Assembly: GCA_003527555.1 (NCBI GenBank)
Contig: DPWT01000169.1
Location: 1 to 17,626 of the forward strand
DNA from: Verrucomicrobiales bacterium
Lineage (GTDB): Bacteria > Verrucomicrobiota > Verrucomicrobiia > Verrucomicrobiales > Akkermansiaceae
Reading direction: 5' to 3'
Length of the DNA stretch: 17,626 nt
Under the pieces are notes generated by a model. It was not told the origin of the DNA. It saw only the letters and a program-made list of their open reading frames with translations, and did not search any database. Below, one piece after another: positions 1-7,428 of the stretch. Each line of letters opens with the position of its first letter. Within the stretch, counting starts at the first letter, position 1. The position numbers were made by a program, and so were the translations under genes.

Positions 1-20
1 TCAAGATTCAAGATTCAAGA
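1..20. repeat. Short tandem heptamer TCAAGAT
   Basis: The first 20 bases are nearly three head-to-tail copies of TCAAGAT. The array touches the window edge, so its true length is unknown. It lies just beyond the stop codon of the minus-strand gene at 33-548. No function is assigned. Confidence 0.6.
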
Positions 21-32
21 CATGAGTCATGC

Positions 33-548
33 CTACTGATTACCTTGCTCGGTTTGCGATTCACCAGTCTTGATAGTCGGCTTTTTACTCTTTCCTCCCG
101 GCAGCACCTTACGCATGAGTTTTTTTAGGCCGCCTTCACCAGCTACCTCCGCAGCCTCGGCATCACGCATCGCTTTTTCCCAGGCCGGAGCAAATCCAGG
201 TGCCTGCTCGCGCATCACACTCACTGCAGATTCCATCAAGTGAAGTTGTCGCATCTCAACGCGTCCTGCCTTTTGTTTTAGGATACCAACGTTGGCACGG
301 AGGTTATCGTTTTGCTCGCGCAGCTCATCGAGTTGCACTTGAAGCTGTTCGTTGCCCTTGGCGTTGATTTTAAGCTGCGTGTTAAGATGGCCTTGTAATT
401 CTTTATTATCCTCGTTGATACGTTTGTTTTCGTGTTTGAGGTTAACGATATCTTTGCGCATGGATTGCCAAATAACGCTCATCAGAAACAACCCTAAAAC
501 CAGACCCCACGTGAATGGCTCCATAAGTATCTGCATAACAATGTCCAT
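33..548 (-). CDS. Membrane-anchored coiled-coil protein, unknown function
   Basis: A 171-residue protein starting at ATG and ending in TAG. Residues about 12-29 form one hydrophobic membrane segment (TWGLVLGLFLMSVIW). It is followed by a charged heptad-like region at about 30-100, rich in K, E, N, Q and L, that should form a coiled coil. The C-terminal third is Ala/Glu/Lys-rich, with a basic patch around KKLMRKVLPGGKSKKP and a polar tail. The layout resembles small single-pass inner-membrane proteins of the YhcB/DUF1043 kind, but I see no motif that proves membership. It is transcribed leftward, divergent from the metallopeptidase gene. Function not recognised; the coding call rests on composition and clear domain layout. 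Confidence 0.75.
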   Translation of the reverse strand: MDIVMQILMEPFTWGLVLGLFLMSVIWQSMRKDIVNLKHENKRINEDNKELQGHLNTQLKINAKGNEQLQVQLDELREQNDNLRANVGILKQKAGRVEMRQLHLMESAVSVMREQAPGFAPAWEKAMRDAEAAEVAGEGGLKKLMRKVLPGGKSKKPTIKTGESQTEQGNQ

Positions 549-859
549 AGACCTATTCTATGTGTTTTTATACAATTTCCAAGGACTATCACACCAGCGC
601 GAATCTCATACTTAGTCATGTATTTAGAATTTCACCCCTCCTAATACCCCAATTGTTGCGGGTTTTATTCTCTGTGAATACGCAATCTTCGCCCACCAAT
701 TGCATCACATAGAAAAATCTTAGATCAGTTTGGGTATCAATCTACGATACATCATTACAATGATCTCAAATCCGTAAAACCTTCACAACTATGTTGCAAA
801 AACCTGTTGCATCACGACGAAATTTACGCACATTGTTTACAGCAATATCACGAATTACT
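549..859. other. Intergenic region between divergent genes
   Basis: About 310 bases separate the start of the coiled-coil gene (-) from the preferred start of the metallopeptidase (+). I see no RNA gene and no convincing ORF. The only clear structure is a small hairpin-capable palindrome at 751-764, ATCATT-AC-AATGAT. Promoters for both flanking genes must lie here, but no strong -35/-10 pair stands out. Confidence 0.5.
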
Positions 860-1597
860 ATGATACACTCTATCGATAACTTTCCTGCCTTTCTAGCCTT
901 CAATGTGAGCAGCATCCCCATGCTTTATTGGATCATTATTGGTGGCACCATGTTGGTTTCATGGATGGTTAGCAACACGCTGAAGCGACGTTTTGCTGAG
1001 CACTCACAGGCTCCGCTCCCAATAACCGGTCGTGAGGTTGCCGAACAAATGTTACGTGAGAGCGGCATCAACGACGTCAGAGTAATCAGCGTGCCGGGAC
1101 AGCTCACCGATCACTACAACCCAGAAAACAAAACAGTCAACTTGAGTGAGGCGGTTTACCACATGCGTAACGTCGCGGCAGCCGCTGTGGCTGCGCACGA
1201 ATGTGGCCATGCTGTGCAACATGCAAGAGCATACACATGGCTGACTATGCGCTCAAAAATGGTGCCTGCCGTAAATATTGCTTCCAACATGATGAACGTG
1301 ATTTTTATCCTGTCATTTGTTGGTATGTTCGCATTCAGCAACCCAGCCTTCATTTGGCTGATTGTTGTCTGTTTCGCTGCAACCACTCTTTTTTCTTTTG
1401 TTACACTTCCAGTAGAATTTGATGCAAGTAAACGAGCACTTGCATGGATTCAGTCTAGTGGTGTCGCAAAAAGCATGGACCAAGATCGGGCTAAGAATGC
1501 TCTTCATTGGGCAGCAATGACCTATGTCGTAGCTGCTATCGGTTCTCTGGCACAGCTACTTTACTGGGTAATGATAGCCTTGAACAACAGAGATTAA
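860..1597 (+). CDS. Zinc metallopeptidase, YugP-like (Zn_peptidase_2)
   Basis: Predicted membrane-bound neutral zinc metallopeptidase of the YugP family, 245 residues from ATG at 860. An upstream in-frame ATG at 791 would add 23 residues that look non-homologous and basic. An N-terminal membrane segment spans about residues 21-38. The zinc motif HECGH lies at about 113-117 in AAHECGHAVQHA, and the downstream LPVEFDASKRAL around residue 186 offers the third ligand Glu. This spacing is typical of YugP. Hydrophobic helices flank the catalytic region (about 140-180) and the C-terminus. The usual family length is about 225-230, so the protein is complete. Its substrate is unknown in general. It converges on the M50 peptidase gene with only 8 bases between the stops. 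Confidence 0.9.
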   Translation: MIHSIDNFPAFLAFNVSSIPMLYWIIIGGTMLVSWMVSNTLKRRFAEHSQAPLPITGREVAEQMLRESGINDVRVISVPGQLTDHYNPENKTVNLSEAVYHMRNVAAAAVAAHECGHAVQHARAYTWLTMRSKMVPAVNIASNMMNVIFILSFVGMFAFSNPAFIWLIVVCFAATTLFSFVTLPVEFDASKRALAWIQSSGVAKSMDQDRAKNALHWAAMTYVVAAIGSLAQLLYWVMIALNNRD

Positions 1598-1605
1598 GGT
1601 TTCAG

Positions 1606-2232
1606 TTACCGGACTTGCTGGTAATATTGATAATTTTGGTAAGCAAACATACCCATGAAAATGGTTATGAACATTTGTCCAGTCGACAGCGCTAGCAATC
1701 CAATGATCACCGCAGTAACTATGCCTGTCATGTGAACTGCCTTGGCGCGGCGCGGCCCAAGAACTGCAGAAAGCATCTGCCCTCCATCCATAGGATATAT
1801 TGGTAAGCAATTGAATACAGCCCAGACGATGCTAATCCATATGAGGTAGTAAAAGAAGATATCCACCTGCTTGCCTTGGGATGGCAAATAATCACTAAGA
1901 AAAAAAATTCCTACACCAAATACGAACTGCAAAGCAGGGCCGGCGAGTGTCACCAAAAAAGACCGCTTACGGGTCAAAGCACCTGGTGGATAGGTCGCAT
2001 AGCCCCCCATAAATGTGAGAACAACCTGCGTTGGCTGTTTAAATTTCTTAATCGTTAGCGCATGGCCCATTTCATGAATCAGGACAGATGCAAACGCCGC
2101 CAGCATGAACATCGCCGTTTTTAGCACAGCCTCTTGGTTAGTAGCATAAAGCGCACCTCCCAAAAAAGCTGTCGTCACCCAGAACCACAGTTCTACTCTT
2201 ACGGGTATACCAAATAGAGAAAATTGAATCAT
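1606..2232 (-). CDS. M50 family (site-2-protease-like) membrane metalloprotease
   Basis: A polytopic membrane protease of 208 residues. The zinc motif HEMGH is at residues 53-57 inside a hydrophobic segment (ASVLIHEMGHALTIKKF). The second signature, LPIYPMDGGQ, has its metal-ligand Asp at about 149, as in the NPxDGG/PPLDGG motif of the family. At least four hydrophobic stretches are visible (about 13-30, 38-55, 92-112, 125-145), with another near 170-195. It is a compact rhomboid-sized S2P without PDZ or CBS domains. It starts 12 bases after the leuA stop and is probably co-transcribed with leuA, although no functional link is obvious. The substrate cannot be told from sequence. Confidence 0.9.
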   Translation of the reverse strand: MIQFSLFGIPVRVELWFWVTTAFLGGALYATNQEAVLKTAMFMLAAFASVLIHEMGHALTIKKFKQPTQVVLTFMGGYATYPPGALTRKRSFLVTLAGPALQFVFGVGIFFLSDYLPSQGKQVDIFFYYLIWISIVWAVFNCLPIYPMDGGQMLSAVLGPRRAKAVHMTGIVTAVIIGLLALSTGQMFITIFMGMFAYQNYQYYQQVR

Positions 2233-2244
2233 AAATGTAATCTG

Positions 2245-3939
2245 CTAGTCTTGCGCGGACAGTAAATTGATGGCAGTAACCAGCGCTTTTAGGCCAGCCA
2301 TCTCGATAGACGGGTCGACACCGCAACCCCAAACAGGCTGCTTGACAGTGTCGTTTTGCAGTTGAATGTATGCAGCAGAATCGGCATCTGAACCACCCCT
2401 AACAGCATGAGAACGGTAATCGGTAAGATGAAAATTCTTCAGTCCAGCCTTCTTCATAGCATGGACAAAGGCATTGATTGGACCATTCCCGAGCCCACTA
2501 ATATTTTTGACCTTACCGTGATAAGAAATACTCGCATGGCAGGCTACCTCACTTTTCTCACCGGCGTGGTGATCTAGCTCGTAGTCAATTAATGCCATCG
2601 GCTCGCTTAAATTAACAAAAAGCTCAAAAAACGTATCGCGAATCTCATCGGGTGATAGCTCGCGGCCCAACTCATCGGCAAGGGCATAAATACGTCCACC
2701 GACGACGGGATGCATTGTTTTAGGCATATCAAATCCATGTTCGTGGTCTAGGATGTAGGCAACGCCACCTTTCCCAGACTGTGAGTTAATTCTGATGATT
2801 GCCTCGTAAGATCTACCAATGTCTTGGGGGTCAATTGTCAGGTAAGGGACTTGCCATGCAGTAGCTGTTCCAGCCTTGATTTCTCTCGAGCGCTGATCCA
2901 AGCCTTTTTTAATAGCATCTTGGTGGGAGCCGGAAAAAGCGGTAAATACCAGTTCGCCGGCATAGGGGTGGCGCTCACTGACTGTCATGCGAGTAACACG
3001 CTCATAAACCGCACGAATCGATGGCAGGTCTGAAAAATCTAACCCAGTCTCAATACCATGTTGATTCATATTCAATGCCACATTGGCAATATCTAGATTA
3101 CCAGTCCGCTCACCATTTCCGAATAGTGTTCCTTCCACACGATCGGCACCCGCCATCAAGCCTTGCTCGGTGGCAGCAGTTCCGGTTCCTCGATCATTAT
3201 GTGTGTGTAGTGATACGATCACAGATTCGCGTCGGTTTATATGACGACACATCCACTCAATCATATCGGCATGAACATTTGGCGTGGTCAACTGCACGGT
3301 GTCGGGCAGGTTAATAATCATTTTTTTCTCCGGCATCGGTTGCCAGACATCTATGACAGCATTGCAACAATCGAGGGCAAAATCGAGTTCAGTATCGGAA
3401 AAGGACTCGGGCGAATACTGCAGCACTACTTCAGTATCAGGAATGGTAATAGCCAGCTCCTTAACCAGCTCAGCGCCATCGACAGCGAGCTTTTTAATAT
3501 CATCACGGCTAGCATTTCCGAATGTAATCCTACGCTGAAGGGGTGATGTAGAATTGTAAATATGAACGATGGCACGTCGTGCCCCACTGATCGCTTCAAA
3601 TGACTTGCGAATAAGATGGTCTCGTGTCTGAACCAAAATCTGTATGGTCACATCTTCCGGAATGAGATCGTCTTCTATCAATCTGCGACAGAAATTGAAT
3701 TCAGTATCTGCAGCGGACGGGAAACCAATTTCAATCTCTTTAAAACCAACATCACACAGAAGTTTAAAAAACTCGAGCTTCTCCTCAATGGACATGGGAA
3801 CGGGTAATGCTTGATTTCCATCTCGCAAATCAACACTCGCCCATGTGGGCGCGTGTTCGATTGTACGATCTGGCCACTGCCTATCTGGCAGATCAACGGC
3901 AGGGAACGCACTGTATTTGCGGATACTCTCAGGTTTCAT
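2245..3939 (-). CDS. leuA: 2-isopropylmalate synthase (type 2 LeuA)
   Basis: Condenses acetyl-CoA with 2-oxoisovalerate to 2-isopropylmalate, the committed step of leucine synthesis in the cytosol. From the chosen ATG at 3939 it is 564 residues, the length of the long type 2 enzymes. Upstream in-frame starts reach 3978 but precede the conserved KYSAFPAVDLPDRQWPDR opening. Residues 37-43 carry the catalytic metal-binding DLRDGNQ of the HMGL-like TIM barrel, and HTHND at about 245-249 supplies the metal-binding histidines. The C-terminal portion from about 430 is the LeuA regulatory/dimer domain, with the GSDADSAAYIQL region near the end, so leucine feedback inhibition is expected. It is followed within 12 bases by the M50 protease gene and is divergent from the L,D-transpeptidase gene. 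Confidence 0.97.
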   Translation of the reverse strand: MKPESIRKYSAFPAVDLPDRQWPDRTIEHAPTWASVDLRDGNQALPVPMSIEEKLEFFKLLCDVGFKEIEIGFPSAADTEFNFCRRLIEDDLIPEDVTIQILVQTRDHLIRKSFEAISGARRAIVHIYNSTSPLQRRITFGNASRDDIKKLAVDGAELVKELAITIPDTEVVLQYSPESFSDTELDFALDCCNAVIDVWQPMPEKKMIINLPDTVQLTTPNVHADMIEWMCRHINRRESVIVSLHTHNDRGTGTAATEQGLMAGADRVEGTLFGNGERTGNLDIANVALNMNQHGIETGLDFSDLPSIRAVYERVTRMTVSERHPYAGELVFTAFSGSHQDAIKKGLDQRSREIKAGTATAWQVPYLTIDPQDIGRSYEAIIRINSQSGKGGVAYILDHEHGFDMPKTMHPVVGGRIYALADELGRELSPDEIRDTFFELFVNLSEPMALIDYELDHHAGEKSEVACHASISYHGKVKNISGLGNGPINAFVHAMKKAGLKNFHLTDYRSHAVRGGSDADSAAYIQLQNDTVKQPVWGCGVDPSIEMAGLKALVTAINLLSAQD

Positions 3940-4060
3940 GACGCGCTGATGCATGGACGTTTTTGATCTCAATTGCAAGCGCCAAGCCGCGATCGCCGCT
4001 ATTTCAACAGCACTTTATGCCTTGCCACGGCTCAAAAAACTTGGCCATAGTATGCAAGTA

Positions 4061-4741
4061 ATGAATATAAAATTTGCCTTTTTGACATTTGCCTCAATCA
4101 TCAGCTGCCTCGTTTTTTCTTCCTGCTCAAGTAGTATTACGCCACAAGAAAGATACGAGAAATACGACCGTCCAGCGACACATCCCATCAATCGATCCAA
4201 GGTGAAGGTGAAAGTTTCCATCAATAACCAGATGGCTTACGTGATGGAGGGCTCCAAGGCACTTCTGATTATGCCTGTCACCGTGGGGTTATCCAGCAAA
4301 CCAACACCTCGCGGGAACTTCCGTATTTTTAATAAATCACATTATCATCGCGCTAACACACACGGCTTCGCAATCTCACCCAGTGGACGTATTATCCCGT
4401 GTTACCTGCGTAATAAACCTGCCGGTTGGAAATTCAAAGGAACTCCCATGCCATACTGGTGTGAGTTCAAGGGTGCATATGGATTCCACACTGGATGGAT
4501 GAAGCCCTTCCCCGCATCGCACGGTTGCCTGCGCATGCACAAAAATATATCACCCAAATTCTTCAAACTTGTTAGTATAGGAACCCCTGTAAATATCTCC
4601 TATTCTCAAGCAGAGGACGCTACGATTGGCCGTAATATTCCCCGCCCCCCTGACTCCACGCCTTTTCCCAGCAACCCTCGTGCTATGATGCTGACAAATA
4701 AGTTTTTCACCATGCACAAAAATCCATCTTATACCAAGTAG
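4061..4741 (+). CDS. L,D-transpeptidase (YkuD) lipoprotein
   Basis: Predicted envelope L,D-transpeptidase that makes 3-3 peptidoglycan cross-links or attaches proteins to peptidoglycan. From ATG 4061 it is 226 residues. In-frame ATGs at 4052 and 3953 also exist, but only the short form begins directly with the export signal. The signal has KFAFLTFASIISCLVFSSC, with a likely lipidated Cys at residue 22. The YkuD domain follows from about residue 48 (KVKVSINNQMAYVME). The catalytic set is visible: His at about 143 (GFHTGW) and SHGCLRM at about 153-159, with nucleophile Cys 156. The C-terminal 45 residues are a Pro/Ser-rich tail. The 121-base gap to divergent leuA holds the promoters. Confidence 0.93.
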   Translation: MNIKFAFLTFASIISCLVFSSCSSSITPQERYEKYDRPATHPINRSKVKVKVSINNQMAYVMEGSKALLIMPVTVGLSSKPTPRGNFRIFNKSHYHRANTHGFAISPSGRIIPCYLRNKPAGWKFKGTPMPYWCEFKGAYGFHTGWMKPFPASHGCLRMHKNISPKFFKLVSIGTPVNISYSQAEDATIGRNIPRPPDSTPFPSNPRAMMLTNKFFTMHKNPSYTK

Positions 4742-4743
4742 TG

Positions 4744-4829
4744 AAACAGACGAAATTCATCCGGAACCCTCATTGACCACGCAGTGCATTCCCTAATACC
4801 TCAACGATAAACAATCGTCTCGTCTGTTT
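4744..4829. repeat. Ten-base inverted repeat in the 219-base gap after the L,D-transpeptidase
   Basis: AAACAGACGA at 4744-4753 is perfectly complementary to TCGTCTGTTT at 4820-4829, with 66 bases between. A small hairpin ACGAT-AAACA-ATCGT (4804-4818) is nested just before the right arm. No strong U-tract follows, so this is not a classic terminator, although it lies between converging transcripts (the L,D-transpeptidase and the epimerase). Nothing else was found in 4742-4960. Confidence 0.45.
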
Positions 4830-4960
4830 TGCGGAGTGGTATTACAATTAGTTCCCCATACTTTGAGGGTAATCTTCCTGTAAATCAGTCGGAAATACGC
4901 CCGATTAGGTATAATCTATATGCCTGGCACTACCTTAGATAATGAACACTTAGCAACGAT

Positions 4961-5770
4961 TCACACAGTATCACAAGCAAATGCCAAAGACAGAAAATCG
5001 GTGTATCGGGGACGCCAGCCGAGCTGCTTTAACTTATCACTGTTAACTTTCTTACTTGTATTCCCCCGTTTACGTGGCACAGCATCGGCAGCTGCCAAAG
5101 GAAGTGGTAAATCATAATAATCTCCAAGAGATCGGTACACATCGCGCTGACTCGCATAGCCTCCGTTAACATTATAAATTTCTCCACCATTTCCTTTATC
5201 AGCTAACAAAATTAATGCCTGCGCAACATCATCTCGATGCACAAAATTCATAATACGTTCACCTTTACCATCAAGCATAGCAGTTCCCGCGAGAAAGTTT
5301 TTTTGAATATGACATCGACCAGGTCCATAAAGACCGGTCAGACGGGCTACTACCCCTCCCGAGGTGAGTATCGTATCCTCAGACTCACGAAGTATAGCCG
5401 CGCGCGAAGAAACAGGCTCCGCTAGGCTCATCTCAGTCACAGTGGAATGGTCAACCTGAGGGTAGACCGAGGTGCTAGAGGTAAAAATAATCCTACTTTC
5501 AGGAAATCGCGCGAGCAAATTTCGACATCCTTTCAGATAAACATCACGATAGCTCTCAATTCCACCACCACCCGATGCAGCACAGTGAACTACAACATCA
5601 TACTCCCCAGAAATTGCAGCTGTAGATTCCGCAGATGACAGATCACAAGCAACCGCTCCAGCTGAACCACCTCTATTAGCAAAACTGACCTGCCATCCAT
5701 TGGCATTAAAAGCAGATTTCAGAGCTCTACCCAGAAAACCATAGCCCGCAATAAGGAGATGCCTAGACAT
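4961..5770 (-). CDS. NAD(P)-dependent epimerase/dehydratase family protein (extended SDR)
   Basis: A 269-residue Rossmann-fold protein. The nucleotide-binding motif GYGFLG is at residues 9-14 after a hydrophobic beta strand (HLLIAGYGFLG). Later landmarks include VVHCAASGGGG, the serine-rich strand FTSSTSVYPQVD with its catalytic-type Ser/Tyr, and FVHRDDVAQALILL, typical of extended SDRs and YeeZ-like nucleotide-sugar epimerases. Substrate unknown. Its ATG overlaps the end of map by 8 bases, so the two are translationally coupled. It ends in TGA; reading past it gives only 14 codons before TAG with no protein-like character, so this TGA is an ordinary stop. Confidence 0.85.
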   Translation of the reverse strand: MSRHLLIAGYGFLGRALKSAFNANGWQVSFANRGGSAGAVACDLSSAESTAAISGEYDVVVHCAASGGGGIESYRDVYLKGCRNLLARFPESRIIFTSSTSVYPQVDHSTVTEMSLAEPVSSRAAILRESEDTILTSGGVVARLTGLYGPGRCHIQKNFLAGTAMLDGKGERIMNFVHRDDVAQALILLADKGNGGEIYNVNGGYASQRDVYRSLGDYYDLPLPLAAADAVPRKRGNTSKKVNSDKLKQLGWRPRYTDFLSLAFACDTV

Positions 5771-6569
5771 TGAGCTTGATTCCTAATAATTCTTCGGTCG
5801 CCTCACGTGGTCTGGCCGTTAAAATATCTGGCTTCCCCTCAGTCACTAATACCGTGTGCTCAAAATGAGAAGAATTTTTCCGGTCGTTGGTGATGACAGT
5901 CCAGCCGTCACTCAGAATGGTTACGCCTGCAGTGCCAGCATTAACCATAGGCTCAATAGCAAGTACCATACCAGGCCGCAGCTTAGGTGAGCGGCCTGGC
6001 GGGCGATAGTTGGGAACCTGCGGTTCCTCATGTAAATTCCGCCCCACTCCATGACCCACAAATTCTCGAACTACCGTAAAATCGTATTGCTTCACGTGCT
6101 CTTCTACCGAGCTACAAAGGTCAGCAAGTAAATTACCACTTCGGGCGTGACTGATGGCTTCATAGAGAGACTGCTCGGTTGCGCAGAGCAATCGTTTTGT
6201 TTCTGTGTCGATGTCACCCGCTGGGACGGTTGTGGCATTATCACCAATCCAGCCACCCTTAGTAATACCAACATCAATTTTAAGAATGTCTCCGGGGCAA
6301 ATCACAGTGTCAGATCCGATACCGTGAACCACTTCTTCATTTCTTGAAATACAGATATTTCCCGGGAAACCACGGTAGCCTAAAAAAGCGCTATCACACT
6401 CAGCCTCTTTCATTAGCTCTGCGGCAAATGCATCAATCTCACCAGTGGTCTTCCCCGGCTTTACCTCTTTGGCACATCGCTGAAGGATGTCACTCGCCGT
6501 CTCACATGCGATACGCATCTTGCGGATGTCGGCAGCTGATTTAATCGGAATTCTTACTTTCTTCGCCAT
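5763..6569 (-). CDS. map: Type I methionine aminopeptidase
   Basis: Removes N-terminal methionine from new proteins in the cytosol. The 268 residues match the usual bacterial length. The five metal ligands of the pita-bread fold are all present: Asp 99 (LKIDVGI), Asp 110 (GDNATT), His 173 (GHGVGR), Glu 206 (AIEPM) and Glu 237 (HFEHT). Substrate-contacting histidines are at 82 (VVHGIG) and 180. The start is the ATG at 6569 (MAKKVRIPIKSAADI). It is the first gene of a two-gene leftward unit with the overlapping epimerase gene. Confidence 0.97.
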   Translation of the reverse strand: MAKKVRIPIKSAADIRKMRIACETASDILQRCAKEVKPGKTTGEIDAFAAELMKEAECDSAFLGYRGFPGNICISRNEEVVHGIGSDTVICPGDILKIDVGITKGGWIGDNATTVPAGDIDTETKRLLCATEQSLYEAISHARSGNLLADLCSSVEEHVKQYDFTVVREFVGHGVGRNLHEEPQVPNYRPPGRSPKLRPGMVLAIEPMVNAGTAGVTILSDGWTVITNDRKNSSHFEHTVLVTEGKPDILTARPREATEELLGIKLNV

Positions 6570-6635
6570 TTGGAATAGGTTGGGGCTGATTCAAGACGTA
6601 AGCCTGCTACAATGTGTCGATGTTGAAAAGCATTT

Positions 6636-6673
6636 AGCCCCAGATGACAGAAAGATGTCAGCCGGGGCTTTTT
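6636..6673. terminator. GC-rich hairpin with T5 tail on the plus strand
   Basis: AGCCCC (6636-6641) pairs with GGGGCT (6664-6669) and, inside it, TGACA (6645-6649) pairs with TGTCA (6656-6660) around loop GAAAGA. A T5 run (6669-6673) follows on the plus strand, as in an intrinsic terminator, yet no plus-strand gene precedes it. It starts 24 bases beyond the TAA of the extended minus-strand gene at 6697. Read on the minus strand it is followed only by AAATGCTTTT, a poor U-tract. It may still end the minus-strand transcript or block antisense transcription. Confidence 0.6.
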
Positions 6674-6696
6674 GAAAACACTTCGCAGTTTAGCGT

Positions 6697-7377
6697 TTAG
6701 CGATTCTTCAATGCCTTGGTCAGCAAGGCACGGTTACTGGACTCAGTCCTAACAATTTCACCGTCAACGATAACATCAACAACTACGCCCGTCATGCTGT
6801 CTACCCGGCGACCGCCAGGCACGTTAGGACCACATCATCCACCTCCAGATGCTGGCTTGCTCTTTCGCACAATACTAATGGATTGTGTAGGTAGTGTGAC
6901 TGAATCAGAATCGTAAATTTTCCCACTGCTTAGAGTACCGGTGGCAGTTTTTCTATCTGAACCACCTTTGTTCAAGTTCCCTTGAGTGTAATAGAGCGTG
7001 TATTTTATCTGCACGTCTTGGATCGAATTTTCACCACGATTATACACCTCAATGTTGTAATGAGTGGGGATGGCATCTCCAGATTTAACGCCTTTGACCT
7101 CATCAAAATCAAGTCGAATGTAGCGAGCAATAGACAGTGCATCCTGCTTTGAAAATATGTATTTTTTGCAATCCTCAGAGAGGACATTAATCGGGAATGA
7201 CTTCACACTTCCGGATGGATATCTCACGGTAACTTTGCCTTTCTTGGCATCAACAGCAGTCAAAGTTGCAGTGAAAGACTTCGATTTGTCCGCGCTGTAG
7301 TATGTCCGCTGCTCGATTGCATCAGCACACACAGTCGTCAGTGTGATTACTAACAAATAGATTGTAAAATTTTTCAT
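6697..7377 (-). CDS. Candidate selenoprotein: secreted SHD1-like protein with in-frame UGA
   Basis: A conventional reading stops at TGA 6835-6837 after 180 residues. The same frame continues for 45 more residues to TAA at 6697, giving 226 with selenocysteine 181. The context is ASGGG-U-CGPNVPGGRR, then VDSMTGVVVDVIVDGEIVR and a basic end, plausible protein with no other stop. Residues 1-20 are a signal peptide. Residues 24-75 resemble the SLA1-homology (SHD1) beta module common in Verrucomicrobia and Planctomycetes (RTYYSADKSKSFTATL, VRYPSGSVKSFPI). Residues about 100-170 look like an Ig-like beta sandwich (YNIEVYNRGENSIQ). The U-C pair near the C-terminus could be a redox or metal site. A SECIS-like hairpin follows the UGA. 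Alternatives are a nonsense mutation or sequencing error. Extracytoplasmic location is inferred; function is unknown. Confidence 0.75.
6799..6830 (-). promoter_or_regulatory. Candidate bacterial SECIS element
   Basis: On the minus strand, starting 4 bases after the UGA, the RNA folds as follows. GUC(6830-6828), bulged C, UA pairs with UA-GAC (6803-6799). After an asymmetric internal loop, CC (6819-6818) pairs with GG (6806-6805). Then come a bulged U (6817), GGC (6816-6814) pairing with GCC (6809-6807), and the apical loop GGUC (6813-6810). Bulged U, three base pairs and a GGUC loop is the arrangement of the E. coli fdhF SECIS recognised by SelB. The loop begins 22 bases after the UGA, a normal distance. 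Confidence 0.7.
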
Positions 7378-7428
7378 AAATTTAAGTTAGAGGGATGAGA
7401 ATCTGTCGTCAACTAGCAAATCACATTG

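Noticed and set aside
549..859. A tRNA or riboswitch in the long upstream gap
   Set aside because: No cloverleaf, conserved riboswitch core or terminator-like switch was seen; only a 14-base palindrome.
6835..7377. A 180-residue protein ending at TGA 6835-6837
   Set aside because: It is open as an ordinary ORF, but the frame continues with protein-like sequence and a SECIS-like hairpin, so the longer 226-residue reading is preferred.
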